A stretch of DNA of 64,000 nt, taken from contig CANTFL010001481.1 of assembly GCA_947650285.1 (NCBI GenBank), forward strand, positions 120,439 to 184,438, in the 5' to 3' direction. The notes below the pieces were generated by a model. It searched no databases, was not told where the DNA came from, and saw only the letters and a program-made list of their open reading frames with translations. A program made the position numbers and the translations under genes. Each line of letters opens with the position of its first letter. Within the stretch, counting starts at the first letter, position 1. Origin of the DNA: Hyaloperonospora brassicae (taxonomy: Eukaryota > Oomycota > Peronosporomycetes > Peronosporales > Peronosporaceae). This document shows positions 38,441 to 45,788 of the stretch, in pieces.

Positions 38441-39379
38441 TGCGTCATCTCCGGTGGCGCGTATAGCTGCAGATCGCGGATCAGCCCTGATTTTTTTTGG
38501 CGCGATCCTGCAGATGAGCGAAATTACTGGGACCTAGTGATATGCGTCGAATGCCGATCGAGGCGTCTAAGTAGATCTAGGATTCCGCTGAGGCATACTG
38601 CGACTATCCGGTATGGTATTACTTCGTCATGACCTCGATCGTGTTACTCGCTTGATCTTCATTCTTCGCTTTTACTGTGAGAGGAAACAGCTTCTCGTAC
38701 AACGAACGACATGCGCTTGTAATTCGATCTTGTACAAAATCCAACAACCTTTTCACAATGATCATCTACGCCACGAATCCAGCTCTATGCAACAGTCGCA
38801 TGATATTATGCATTCCTTATAGCATGTTCGATGCATTTGCTGCGGTCGATCCCGGACCATGAATCTCGTCGATCGGTGATGTCTATAGTATTTGGAGTAC
38901 TGGGTCGCTCGATAGTAAATTTATAAGCATCATCCACTCGTACGTCTTGGCCAGTTCTTGATATTGCCAACCTTCCATCTTGATCTCGTCTTTCACGAAC
39001 TTGAACGGCTTCGGGATTTTTTTCTCAACTTTATCATGTTGATCGGGCGCGGTCGTTGTTTCTTTCTCCCTCACAGTCCTTGATCGATCTTTTCTCGAGA
39101 TAGCGGGCGTGAAGTTCGGGCAACTTATGCTCGGATTTTACAGATATATTTAATACTGCAAATCAGGCTTTGTGGCACGATCCACGGTAGTCCCCGAAGA
39201 GACCTCAGGAGGTGGTCGAGGCTTTTCTTACAAATCGAGCGATTTTTTTTCTCTTTTATTTTCTTGTCATTAGAGCCCCTCCCAGAAATCTGACGAACTG
39301 GAAATCTTTCAGACTCACGCGTCTGTTGCGATTCCTTGGCCTTTGACGCTTCCTTCCCAGGTTCAGTATTTATCTTCAT
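38441..39379 (-). pseudogene. Gag N-terminal fragment of the gypsy relic
   Basis: A probable start region at 39,379 reads MKINTEPGKEASKAKES, a lysine-rich N-terminus. After a frameshift and stops, a second open piece (39,074-38,883) contains KPFKFVKDEIKMEGWQYQEL and LLSSDPVLQIL, a helix-rich segment found near the N-terminus of related Gag proteins. Beyond 38,880 the frame decays with several stops. I saw no motif with a known activity. Assignment rests on position and general resemblance. Confidence 0.6.
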
Positions 39380-39382
39380 CTC

Positions 39383-39673
39383 TTAACTCAGGGAATCACA
39401 ATAAAATCCCGAGTCACCAGAAGATTCGGGCACGCGCACCATTGTGGTGGAGTGGTGATCGCTTTTTTGAGGAGTCGATTTCGACTCTCCACTGGCGCCC
39501 GGACGACCAGCTAAAGGAGGGGGTACTACGATTCCGTGATCTTGATAGCCTTCCTCACCTTGTGTACCCGTCGGTGGGGCGGGTTGCACTCTTCCAGGGG
39601 GACTCGTGTCAATGGAACACTTGACCGTGTTTGTGATGGGGTCGAGGTTCGATCTCGGTGTGGATAACTTCAC
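39383..39673 (-). pseudogene. Pre-gag open segment of the gypsy relic, homologous to the macrosatellite
   Basis: The segment is a 96-codon open frame (non-ATG start) in the leader, directly upstream of the gag start. It contains GRVQPAPPTGTQGEEGYQDH. The matching stretch in the macrosatellite unit (45,247-45,290 and copies) reads RVQPTIPTDTQGEGGNKDV in the same frame, with the shared bases acacaaggtgagg and cacaaacacggtcaagt. Function unknown. Between the two shared stretches the macrosatellite copy is one base shorter, so coding continuity differs there. Confidence 0.55.
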
Positions 39674-39709
39674 ACCGAGATCGGGGCTGACGTGATGATG
39701 TGGAATTCG

Positions 39710-39919
39710 TCACGCGATCACTTTTATGCTTGTGGAGTGATCGATATGAGTCACCCTGATCTGTAACAGATCGCCTTGTCCAAATGTAGACCTTAATTCG
39801 CGAGCTTTCTGACCAATTGATCCGTCCCGCGATCTTGGGATCTCTACCAACACAAGGGTTTCCTGCGTCCAGTCGCAGTTGGGGTGTTGTTTGAGAGACC
39901 TTGATACCTGGCCAAACAA
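39710..39919 (-). CDS. Small conserved ORF in the gypsy leader (uORF-like, unknown function)
   Basis: A 69-codon frame (TTG at its 5' end as read here; no ATG seen) ends in TGA at 39,710. Its C-terminal half, RSRDGSIGQK followed by FGQGDL and THIDHSTSIKVIA, aligns with the 88-codon frame in the macrosatellite units (RSRDGSSDQK, EQGD, THIEHTTSIPVIV), including the same TGA position. Several differences fall in third codon positions (cgg/cga, gga/ggc, ggc/ggt, agc/agt), which hints at past protein-level constraint. It lies upstream of gag in the leader, so it could be an upstream ORF, an N-terminal Gag extension reached by a lost frameshift, or fortuitous. I recognise no domain. Confidence 0.4.
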   Translation of the reverse strand: MFGQVSRSLKQHPNCDWTQETLVLVEIPRSRDGSIGQKARELRSTFGQGDLLQIRVTHIDHSTSIKVIA

Positions 39920-40080
39920 TCCAGGGATATCACTTCATTCAGTATAAAACCTTTTCTTGACGTCGGGTGGCCAAATATCCACCCGGAGGAGAAGTCGATA
40001 CGTGTAGTTTAAAGCAAATTAAACTCTGTTTCATTTTATTCAATCAAACCCGACAACCCTATCCCTATCCTTACGTCTTG
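39920..40080 (-). other. 5' leader of the gypsy relic
   Basis: The reverse complement of this stretch shares long patches with the macrosatellite unit (aagtgatatccctgga, ttggcc, aacagagttt-aa--tgctt) and with 42,620-43,165. The three copies define a conserved untranslated leader of this gypsy family. No clear primer-binding site was identified. Confidence 0.6.
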
Positions 40081-40139
40081 GAAATTGTTTGCCAAATGTC
40101 GCTGCCTCCAGGCGATAGCGATCTTGTACTTGCGTGACC

Positions 40140-40410
40140 CACACCTGACATGATTGTCGGATCAAGATCACATACCTGATCACTGATCACGATCTCGATC
40201 GCTTTCTGATTGCGATCGCCTTGCTAATCGCGGATCACATGGTGTGATCCACACAAACTTGATCGCGATCACCTACATGATCACTGATCAAGATCTCGAT
40301 CGTTTCCTGATCAATGATCACGATCTCGATCACCAATCACGACCTCGATCGCCTCGATGATGGCTATTGCTTTGCTGATCGAGGTTCCCTTCTTGATCGA
40401 CTGATCGCCA
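40140..40410. repeat. GATC-dense segment, possible U3 of the gypsy 5' LTR
   Basis: More than twenty GATC tetramers lie in about 270 bp, in phrases such as ctgatcactgatcacgatc, cgatcgctttctgattgcg and ggtgtgatccacac. On the minus strand this is upstream of the gypsy leader, where the U3 promoter part of a 5' LTR would sit. The words tgatcgcc, gattgcgatc and ctgatcga are also the core words of the 30-bp satellite. LTR ends were not found, so the LTR assignment is inference. Confidence 0.4.
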
Positions 40411-40831
40411 ACGTTACCTTCCGCCGCATGTATTGACCCAAGATCGCAGTTTCCAACCTGCCCGATCTGATATCCGTTTTAGTCTGAAAGTCCAATGGAC
40501 GCGATCTGAGCAGATGTAGGAACAGGCAGCCAATCGTTAACTGGCTAGGACACAACGGGAATGCGATCAGTTCCTCTATAAATTAATTTACATTGTCGCT
40601 TTACAACAAAAGCCCGTGTCTCTCAGCAACCGATTCCGTGCCCTGTCTCCAGTGATTTAAGTTTTACCTACCATTGGGTAATTTCGTCTCGTGATATACC
40701 TTTGATCAAACCTCTGCTTTGTCATATGCAGAATGAAAACGATTGCGTGGTTGTGGGGCACGTGATTGCGGATGGTCGCAGTTCTTGTGAACCCCAAACA
40801 CCAGGTCGTGAGTGTCACTCACAATTAACTT
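40411..40831. other. Stretch without recognisable gene
   Basis: No domain-bearing frame is visible. An AT-rich ctataaattaattta at about 40,575-40,590 could be a TATA-like element on either strand, possibly part of the gypsy 5' LTR, but nothing confirms this. Confidence 0.4.
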
Positions 40832-40912
40832 GCACACAGCGGTACTCGAACCCGCAACCAACCGCATGGAAATCCCTTCCTAAACGACTGAGCCAATATA
40901 AAGCTCCATTGG
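40832..40912 (-). ncRNA. tRNA-like sequence with A and B boxes, possible SINE head
   Basis: The reverse complement contains an A-box-like ttggctcagtcgtttagg and, about 30 bases on, a B-box-like gcgggttcgagtaccgc. The second can form a T-arm of four pairs (GCGG/CCGC), but the conserved G53-C61 pair is replaced by G-A. No matching acceptor stem is present: the 5' side begins gagcttta and the 3' side tgtgtgc. This fits a tRNA-derived SINE or a decayed tRNA better than a working tRNA gene. No poly-A or poly-T tail or target duplication was identified. Confidence 0.5.
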
Positions 40913-41079
40913 CATCGCTAACACCCCACAATATAACCCCCACCAAAAGAACAATACAACTAGTGCTAATATGCAATATACAGTGTGCACATATCGTAGC
41001 AAAGTCACTAGATTTTACATTGAAGCAGCAAACTAATTTGGTTGGACTTACCTTGATGTGGTGATCACCCCAGGGATCT

Positions 41080-41538
41080 TTAAAATTTGTATATTTTTGT
41101 GGCGATCAGAAATAATCGAGAACGCGTCGTTGCCGTGGTGTGTACAGAGCGCGAAACAACAATATTGTAAAGCGGCGATTTTCCGAGCGATCGTCGAGTA
41201 GTGATTACCAAATTGTGTTTGGCGGGAGGAAGTTCATGCAGTATCGCTTTCTCTAGGCGATAAGAGGTAAACGACCAATCAGCGCCCGCGGTGTATAAGT
41301 GAACATCACATTCAATCGCAATGAAAAGAGTCTGAGAAGTTTCGAAACATAGACGGGTGGCGGCATCACAGCGTATCACGTCAAATATTTTTTTAATTTC
41401 CGAGGATGTCAGCAATCGGAGGTCGCGGAGGAGAGGCATCGGAGACGGAGAAGCGGATGAATGAGGAGATTCCATCGGCACGTCGTCGGTACCTGGCGTG
41501 TTGGCCGGTATAGAAGAGATCGAAGATAAATGTTCCAT
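41080..41538 (-). CDS. Unrecognised ORF of 152 codons
   Basis: The ATG at 41,538 opens a 152-codon frame; a GTG lies directly before it. The product begins MEHLSSISSIPANTPGTDD with a Ser/Pro-rich N-terminus (SPHSSASPSPMP), then a mixed region with two cysteines and a basic C-terminus (VHTTATTRSRLFLIATKI). I recognise no domain, signal peptide or membrane segment. It is one of the longest non-satellite frames in the window and lies between repeat-derived segments. It could be a small lineage-specific gene, an exon of a larger gene, a TE fragment or chance; the repeat-rich context argues against a conserved gene. Confidence 0.3.
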   Translation of the reverse strand: MEHLSSISSIPANTPGTDDVPMESPHSSASPSPMPLLRDLRLLTSSEIKKIFDVIRCDAATRLCFETSQTLFIAIECDVHLYTAGADWSFTSYRLEKAILHELPPAKHNLVITTRRSLGKSPLYNIVVSRSVHTTATTRSRLFLIATKIYKF

Positions 41539-41832
41539 CACCGCATAGGCATAAGCATATAGGTGACGAGCTTATTGATTAGTATGATTTATAATCAACT
41601 CAGAGACGGAGGGAATGTAGAGCTGATTGTCTGATGGCTATCGTCGTTATCAAGAAGATCCAGGGACTAAAATCGCACGTTTACAATCGGAGAAGTCAAA
41701 TAGGCACTTGTTGCGGAATCTAGACAAAATGTAAGCGGGGCAAGCCCTTGTAAAGTCGGAACAGAATCAGAATTTAAGCGGTGCTAGGGTTTTCGAGATT
41801 TAAAGTGCGTCGAAGCCAGCAGATTAATAATA

Positions 41833-41904
41833 GCTCCTACAGGTCGGTTGTAGAACGCTCGCCTCATTAACGAAAATTTGAAGGTTCGATCTCGCCTGGG
41901 GGCT
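41833..41904 (+). tRNA. tRNA-like sequence or tRNA pseudogene, CAT anticodon position
   Basis: The stretch is 72 bases. The acceptor halves gctccta and tgggggc pair at all seven positions (with G-U pairs). The D-stem ggtc/gaac has three pairs. By spacing the anticodon loop is ctcatta, with CAT at 34-36 and T at 33, but the anticodon stem keeps only its three inner pairs. The B-box ggttcgatctc is present, while the T-stem has two mismatches. A ctttct run follows. The stem damage suggests a pseudogene or a SINE head. By anticodon it would be Met, but a degenerate tRNA of another identity cannot be excluded. Confidence 0.45.
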
Positions 41905-42329
41905 CTTTCTATGCTCCCGAGGACTGGTTCGTTTTGCTTGTTCCTTTGTAGGACTATTCACCACCATTAGGAGCTTACACAATCGACATCTTCTTCCGAG
42001 TCGATCTTGCTCACTGGTTGTTGCACTCGAGAGCCCGAACATCAGTGAGTCGCTGAAATATTATCGTTTTTCCAAGCAGCGCCTTTTCACCAATCAATCG
42101 AATAGGGAGAGATAGCGAGTCTCGTTGTTTGCACACTTTTCTATGTGTATATCGTCGACGTCATAGCACCGTTTCGTACGCTGTCGACAAAATGTGTTTT
42201 GTACAGTATTGCTGCAACACACCTTAACAGTAAGTAGGTCAATAATGAGACGTAGTGGTATAAACCGTTCAGTCGTGTCTCTTTTTTAATACATACAGTA
42301 ATAAAAAAACCAATTGCGTGCTTATCAGG
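41905..42329. other. Stretch without recognisable gene
   Basis: Only short frames occur and no known motif. AT-rich runs (for example ctcttttttaatacatac near 42,280) precede the degenerate macrosatellite copy. Confidence 0.5.
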
Positions 42330-42595
42330 GCGATACCGCTAGTATAAAATAATTGTTTGGTTGTTAGATGTTTATGGCTTCAATTAGCATGAATGAAACG
42401 CGGGAACCGTGAGCATCACGAGACACATTTCTGAAACAGTTTGAACCAGAATTGCGGGAATGTCGGAATAGAAGAGCTTCATATATTTTAAAACGATTTA
42501 ATTTCGCAAAGAGGTGCTTAAGAGAAGATTGGGGTGGGCTTGATCGACCTATTTACCGAATGATAAAGACGGGGAGAAGCGGGTTTTAAAAAAAT
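42330..42595 (+). repeat. Degenerate partial macrosatellite unit, left part
   Basis: From gcgataccgctagtata onward the sequence follows the macrosatellite unit at about 45,424-45,680 in order. Shared words are gcgataccgctagtata, agacac-ttctg, agagcttcat, gcaaagaggtg/gtaaagaggtgg and cgaa-gat-aagac. Many substitutions and small indels separate the two, so this copy is far older than the array units are from each other. Confidence 0.72.
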
Positions 42596-43449
42596 TAGAA
42601 ATACATCCGCATCTTAATTGGCTAACAAATGTCCAACTATCGGTTGGGGGTACCTTTTTCCATGTGATGAGCTTTACCCACCTCAAATTTTCACCGGTAG
42701 GGCGGGCTGTACTCTTTTTGTTAGACTCTTGTCGATGCTAAACTTGACCGTGTTTAGGACTAAGGTGATCGTGTGGAAATCTTCACACGAATTTAGGTTA
42801 CTTTCAGGTACTCGATAATAGATACGTGGAAATAGGATAGATTACCTTGTCCAACATGTCAATTTTTTCTGCTAGGCGTTCTGGACAAGCGAGCCGTCCC
42901 TCGATCTAAATCATCATTGCTTGATTGCTGCGCCCTATCGCAGATGTCTTAATGTTTGTGAGATTCCTATACTCACCTGGCCAAACAATTTAGGTGCGAC
43001 ACTTCTATAGAAGAACGGCACAGCTCTTTCTTTCGTAGGAAGGCCACAAAATTAGCCCGAAGGAGGTGACGCGTAATATTTAAACTAAATTAAGCTTAGT
43101 TTGAAGTTAGCCAACAAAATTAGGTATATTTACGACCTACCCTATCGATGCGAAAAGCAGTCGACACACGTAACCAATATTTTTCTTTGTCTCCTTTATT
43201 CCCGTGGCATCTTAATAATTTTTCCATATCAGAAATCGATCAGATCCAGTCTGGTATCGGATTCTTTCTTACATCCGATTCCCTTTTTAATCGAAAGCTT
43301 TTTTGATGACTTCATCTAGTCCGGAATTTAATCCGGCAGTTGTTTCGACCCATTCAAACTATGTGTCTAGGCCAACCGGCACGCCTTCGTTCTTCGTACA
43401 TTACTCATAGAATTTATTGATCCAATTCGACACAGCTATGCAAGCTTTG
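42596..43449 (-). mobile_element. Insertion carrying a second, diverged gypsy leader fragment
   Basis: This segment interrupts the degenerate macrosatellite copy: the unit stops near 42,595 and resumes near 43,450. Within it, 42,620-43,165 aligns in order with the relic's leader at 39,480-40,060. Shared patches are gggcgggctgtactctt versus gggcgggttgcactctt, acttgaccgtgttt, ccttgtccaa, cctggccaaacaat, and aaactaaattaag next to aaagcaaattaaac. Both copies read on the minus strand. The remaining 43,166-43,449 is not clearly assigned. No protein-coding part of the element is recognisable. Confidence 0.68.
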
Positions 43450-43564
43450 ACGGATAATAAAGCTCTATCCTACTTCGTTAAAATTTGGAACCGCGACAGA
43501 TCACACCTATGAGCTAATATAAAAAAAATAGTCCCCAGAACATGCACCAATAATATGACCGTGA
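43450..43564 (+). repeat. Degenerate partial macrosatellite unit, right part
   Basis: The alignment to the unit resumes: gctctatcctacttcgttaa against gcgttgtccttctccgtgaa, then gatcacacctatgagct against gatcatatctcacagct, and aacatgcaccaa against aaatgcaccaa. It joins the first well-preserved unit at 43,565 without a gap. Confidence 0.7.
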
Positions 43565-43933
43565 CTAAATGCAGCTGCTTCTTGAATCGGAAATGTACGG
43601 AAATAGTGCATTGGCGATGTTTACACTAATGCTATTGCACGGTACTGGCTTCAATTGTAGCGGAAGTGGTTCGTGATATGAGGTCCAAGTCGAGCACTTC
43701 CAGGTACACGGTGCGGGACGAGATAGAAGCCACTCCGGTGTCATTTGCAGACATTGAAACATGAGACAGAAGATTAGCACGGATACTGTGCAAAGAATAC
43801 ACGCACAGATCGAGAAGAATTATACGTTGTTGCATTGATGTGCAAGCCACTCGGGCTCCCAACAAGTGGAGCTGACACGCGGCAGTGCAAACTTATACAC
43901 TCGACGTGCCACTGCACGAATCAATATACATGA

Positions 43934-44004
43934 TGAGAAAAGAGGGAATTGAACCCCCGATCGCTGGATCTGGCGTCCACAGCTCTACCACGGCACGGTT
44001 CCTC
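43934..44004 (-). tRNA. tRNA-like sequence, CCA anticodon position (tRNA-Trp-like pseudogene), unit 1
   Basis: It is 71 bases on the minus strand. The acceptor gaggaac/ttttctc pairs at six of seven positions (one G-U). The D-loop holds gtggtagagc. The anticodon arm tgga-cgccaga-tcca has four pairs and a seven-base loop with CCA (complement of 43,971-43,973), but position 33 is G, not the near-universal T. The T-arm ggggg-ttcaatt-ccctc is complete, with a proper B-box. A TTTT inside the acceptor could stop RNA polymerase III early. I read it as a tRNA-derived module or pseudogene, with Trp identity from the anticodon only. The antisense frame (EGIEPPIAGSG) is the usual artefact of reading a tRNA backwards. 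Confidence 0.55.
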
Positions 44005-44444
44005 TACTTCAAACAGACCAAGCGATATTACCATGCCCACGGAGTTGAACGCGTACCGGCCAGCCAAGGCACCACACCAATACTAGAATAAACATTATCA
44101 AGCAGTCACAACATGCTTTGCGCGCCGACTCGGCTGTTGAGGCGAGCTACCGCGGCGATGAATCCAGCTCATCGAAGTGAAACATCGGGAGCATCTGATG
44201 GTCTTGTGATCATCGTAGCTGCGGCAGACGATGTAGTGTCATGTATGCATCCCGTATGTACTCGTTTTGTAGCGTGTGAGCTTGATTTGTTGTACGGGCG
44301 GGAATACACTCATGAAGGCTCCAAACCAGTACAGCAGGATGTAGATGTGACCTACCAATCAAGAAAACACGCTCCGCAACCGCGATCCGTCTTGACACGG
44401 CGTGATAGCGTATACAAGCAAGATGACATCGAGATCCAGAATCC

Positions 44445-44692
44445 GCGATCCGCTATCCGCGACCAGCGATCCGTGACGCCCGATCAAGAGCGAGATCGCT
44501 ATACGTCTGGTTGGTGTGTACCATGCAACATCCTTTGACGTAACTAGACCTCGCGATGCGCGATAAGAACGAGATCGCGATACATATGGTTCGTGTATAT
44601 TCCACAGCATACCCTAGCGTGTCCAAGACATCGCGGTTCGCGAAACCATCAGTTGGTGTGGACCACATAACATGCTCTGGTGTGAACCACGC
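44445..44692 (+). promoter_or_regulatory. CGCGATC-rich and GTGTG-N-ACCAC palindrome cluster in unit 1
   Basis: After a run of cgcgatcc-like words (44,445-44,500) come four related half-palindromes: ggtgtgtaccat (44,513-44,524), cgtgtatattccaca (44,592-44,606), tggtgtggaccaca (44,654-44,667) and tggtgtgaaccacg (44,679-44,692). They are separated by cgcgatt/gcgata words. The cluster precedes a TATA-like box. It recurs in each full unit at multiples of about 2,225 bp. Repeated dyads just upstream of a TATA box fit an LTR U3 enhancer or another promoter; no factor can be named. Confidence 0.35.
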
Positions 44693-44731
44693 GTCGCGAT
44701 CCGCGATCGACCAACTTTGATTAGCATGTAC

Positions 44732-44739
44732 TATTTAAG
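44732..44739 (+). promoter_or_regulatory. TATA-like box upstream of the gypsy-leader segment, unit 1
   Basis: tatttaag lies about 120 bp upstream of the first leader homology and just downstream of the palindrome cluster. It is unchanged in all full units (for example 46,957; 49,181). Promoter function is inference from layout. Confidence 0.35.
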
Positions 44740-44849
44740 GTAGGCCACATCATACAAGAGGACGATCAGCGAGGCCAGACGAGACGTGGCAACAGATCCA
44801 AAGTTCAGGTAGGCGCTGTGGTAGTTTCTGGCTCGATTGGTTCAACACT

Positions 44850-45400
44850 TAACAGAGTTCAACCTGCTTCTAGGTACACGCGTCAGCTTCTCTCCCGGTC
44901 CGGATGGTTGGCCTCCGGCCATCAGGAGGTCGCATACTTTATTCAAGTGATATCCCTGGACTGTGTGGCCGGGGATCGAAAACTATCAACGAACCTCCAA
45001 CCGGCGCTCGGACGCAGCAATATAGTAAAGGACAGGGTGCGAGATCGCGAGACGGCTCAAGTGATCAGAAGGTCAAGCGGACCAAGTGTCTACATATTGA
45101 ACAAGGTGATATCGTCGAGATCGAGTTGACTCATATCGAGCACACTACAAGTATACCCGTGATCGTGTGATGACTTCCCCACGGACACCCCAACCCCTCA
45201 CAAACACGGTCAAGTTACCCTCTACACGATTCCACCTGAAAGAGTGCAGCCCACGATACCGACAGATACACAAGGTGAGGGAGGAAACAAGGACGTAAAC
45301 GGGGCACCCCTCCGACACTCGGAGGTCTGGGTGATGGTGGAGAGTCGGGATCTCACGAAACTAGCGACCGCTGCTCAACCACATATACGGTGCTGCAGAA
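44850..45400 (+). mobile_element. Gypsy leader / pre-gag segment captured in the macrosatellite (unit 1)
   Basis: Compared with the reverse complement of 39,500-40,060, it shares in the same order: aacagagtt, aagtgatatccctgga, tggcc, gatcgcg-gacgg, gtctacat, acaagg-gat, tgactcatatcga, cacaaacacggtcaagt and acacaaggtgagg. The copies in the following full units lie at the same position within the unit, 2,224 or 2,225 bp apart. Neither gag core nor pol follows. This part of each unit therefore derives from, or shares an ancestor with, the 5' end of the gypsy family. Confidence 0.78.
44904..45170 (+). CDS. 88-codon ORF in unit 1, homologous to the relic's small leader ORF
   Basis: It is ATG-started and ends TGA at the position corresponding to the stop of the relic's ORF at 39,710. 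It reads RSRDGSSDQK, EQGD and THIEHTTSIPVIV. Copies lie at 47,129, 49,354, 51,579, 53,803, 56,028, 58,253, 60,478 and 62,703, all open and 88 codons long. Between units, non-synonymous changes are frequent (for example RGSKTINEPP to RGPKTINKPP to GQGQKTLNKPP), so no current constraint is evident within the array. A second, overlapping 103-codon frame (44,818-45,129) is also open. Function unknown. Confidence 0.35.
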   Translation: MVGLRPSGGRILYSSDIPGLCGRGSKTINEPPTGARTQQYSKGQGARSRDGSSDQKVKRTKCLHIEQGDIVEIELTHIEHTTSIPVIV

Positions 45401-45423
45401 ACCTCTTAACGTACAGATTCGAG

Positions 45424-45788
45424 CGATACCGCTAGTATATAGCGATTGTTTTGTCTTGGGGTGTTGGTGACTTCCATACGCATGCCAAACATAGCTAAAA
45501 ACGATAGCAATACGTAAGACACTTCTGTAAAACGTGCTTGCAATGAAGTGTTGAGAATAGAGGGCTAGCAGAGCTTCATAATATTGACACGTTCTGTAAG
45601 GTAAAGAGGTGGTTCAGAAAAGATCGGTGTGTGTCGGATCGAACTACTTGCCGAACGATGAAGATGAAAGTTCGGACGGGTAGTTAAGCGTTGTCCTTCT
45701 CCGTGAACGGTGAAACCCGCGTCAGATCATATCTCACAGCTGTCGGTTAGGCTTGTCTTCCACAAATGCACCAACTCTCCGCACTGGG
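45424..45788 (+). other. Unit tail shared with the degenerate founder-like copy
   Basis: From gcgataccgctagtata to the unit end no open frame of interest and no motif is visible. Its value is that it aligns with 42,330-42,595 and 43,450-43,564, and so defines the pre-insertion state of that degenerate copy. Confidence 0.6.

Larger units (their letters stand above)
34121..40080 (-). mobile_element. Decayed Ty3/gypsy LTR retrotransposon, oomycete type, 3' truncated
   Basis: Read on the minus strand, from high to low coordinates, the segment shows the expected order: leader, gag, cysteine-rich box, aspartic protease, spacer, reverse transcriptase. Each block resembles gypsy polyproteins known from Phytophthora. 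Stop codons and frameshifts occur throughout. The element ends just after the start of the RT-RNase H connection, where it meets the 30-bp satellite, so RNase H, integrase and the 3' LTR are absent. A 5' LTR could lie at about 40,100-40,700, but I could not delimit it by TG...CA ends or by a matching second LTR. Confidence 0.85.
43565..45788 (+). repeat. Macrosatellite unit 1
   Basis: This is the most distinct unit. It has gctattgcacgg where later units have gctgattacacgg or gctgatgaacgg, caaacagacc in the tRNA-like flank, and catcgggagc. Its left edge continues into the degenerate copy, so it is the outermost intact unit. Length 2,224 bp. Confidence 0.95.

Noticed and set aside
40100..40700. 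Complete 5' LTR of the gypsy relic
   Set aside because: No TG...CA ends, target-site duplication, primer-binding site or second LTR could be identified; only a GATC-rich possible U3 is reported.
43240..43370. Gag-like words (tctggtatcggattcttt, tttaatccgg, gacccattcaa) near the inserted leader
   Set aside because: The same words occur in the relic's gag in the opposite order, so they are not colinear and may be chance or rearranged.
43885..44091. 68-codon ORF with EGIEPPIAGSG in each macrosatellite unit
   Set aside because: It is the antisense translation of the tRNA-like sequence, a well-known artefact.
44113..44538. 141-codon plus-strand ORF of units 1 and 2
   Set aside because: A one-base insertion (catcggggagc) breaks its N-terminus from unit 3 onward with no sign of compensation.
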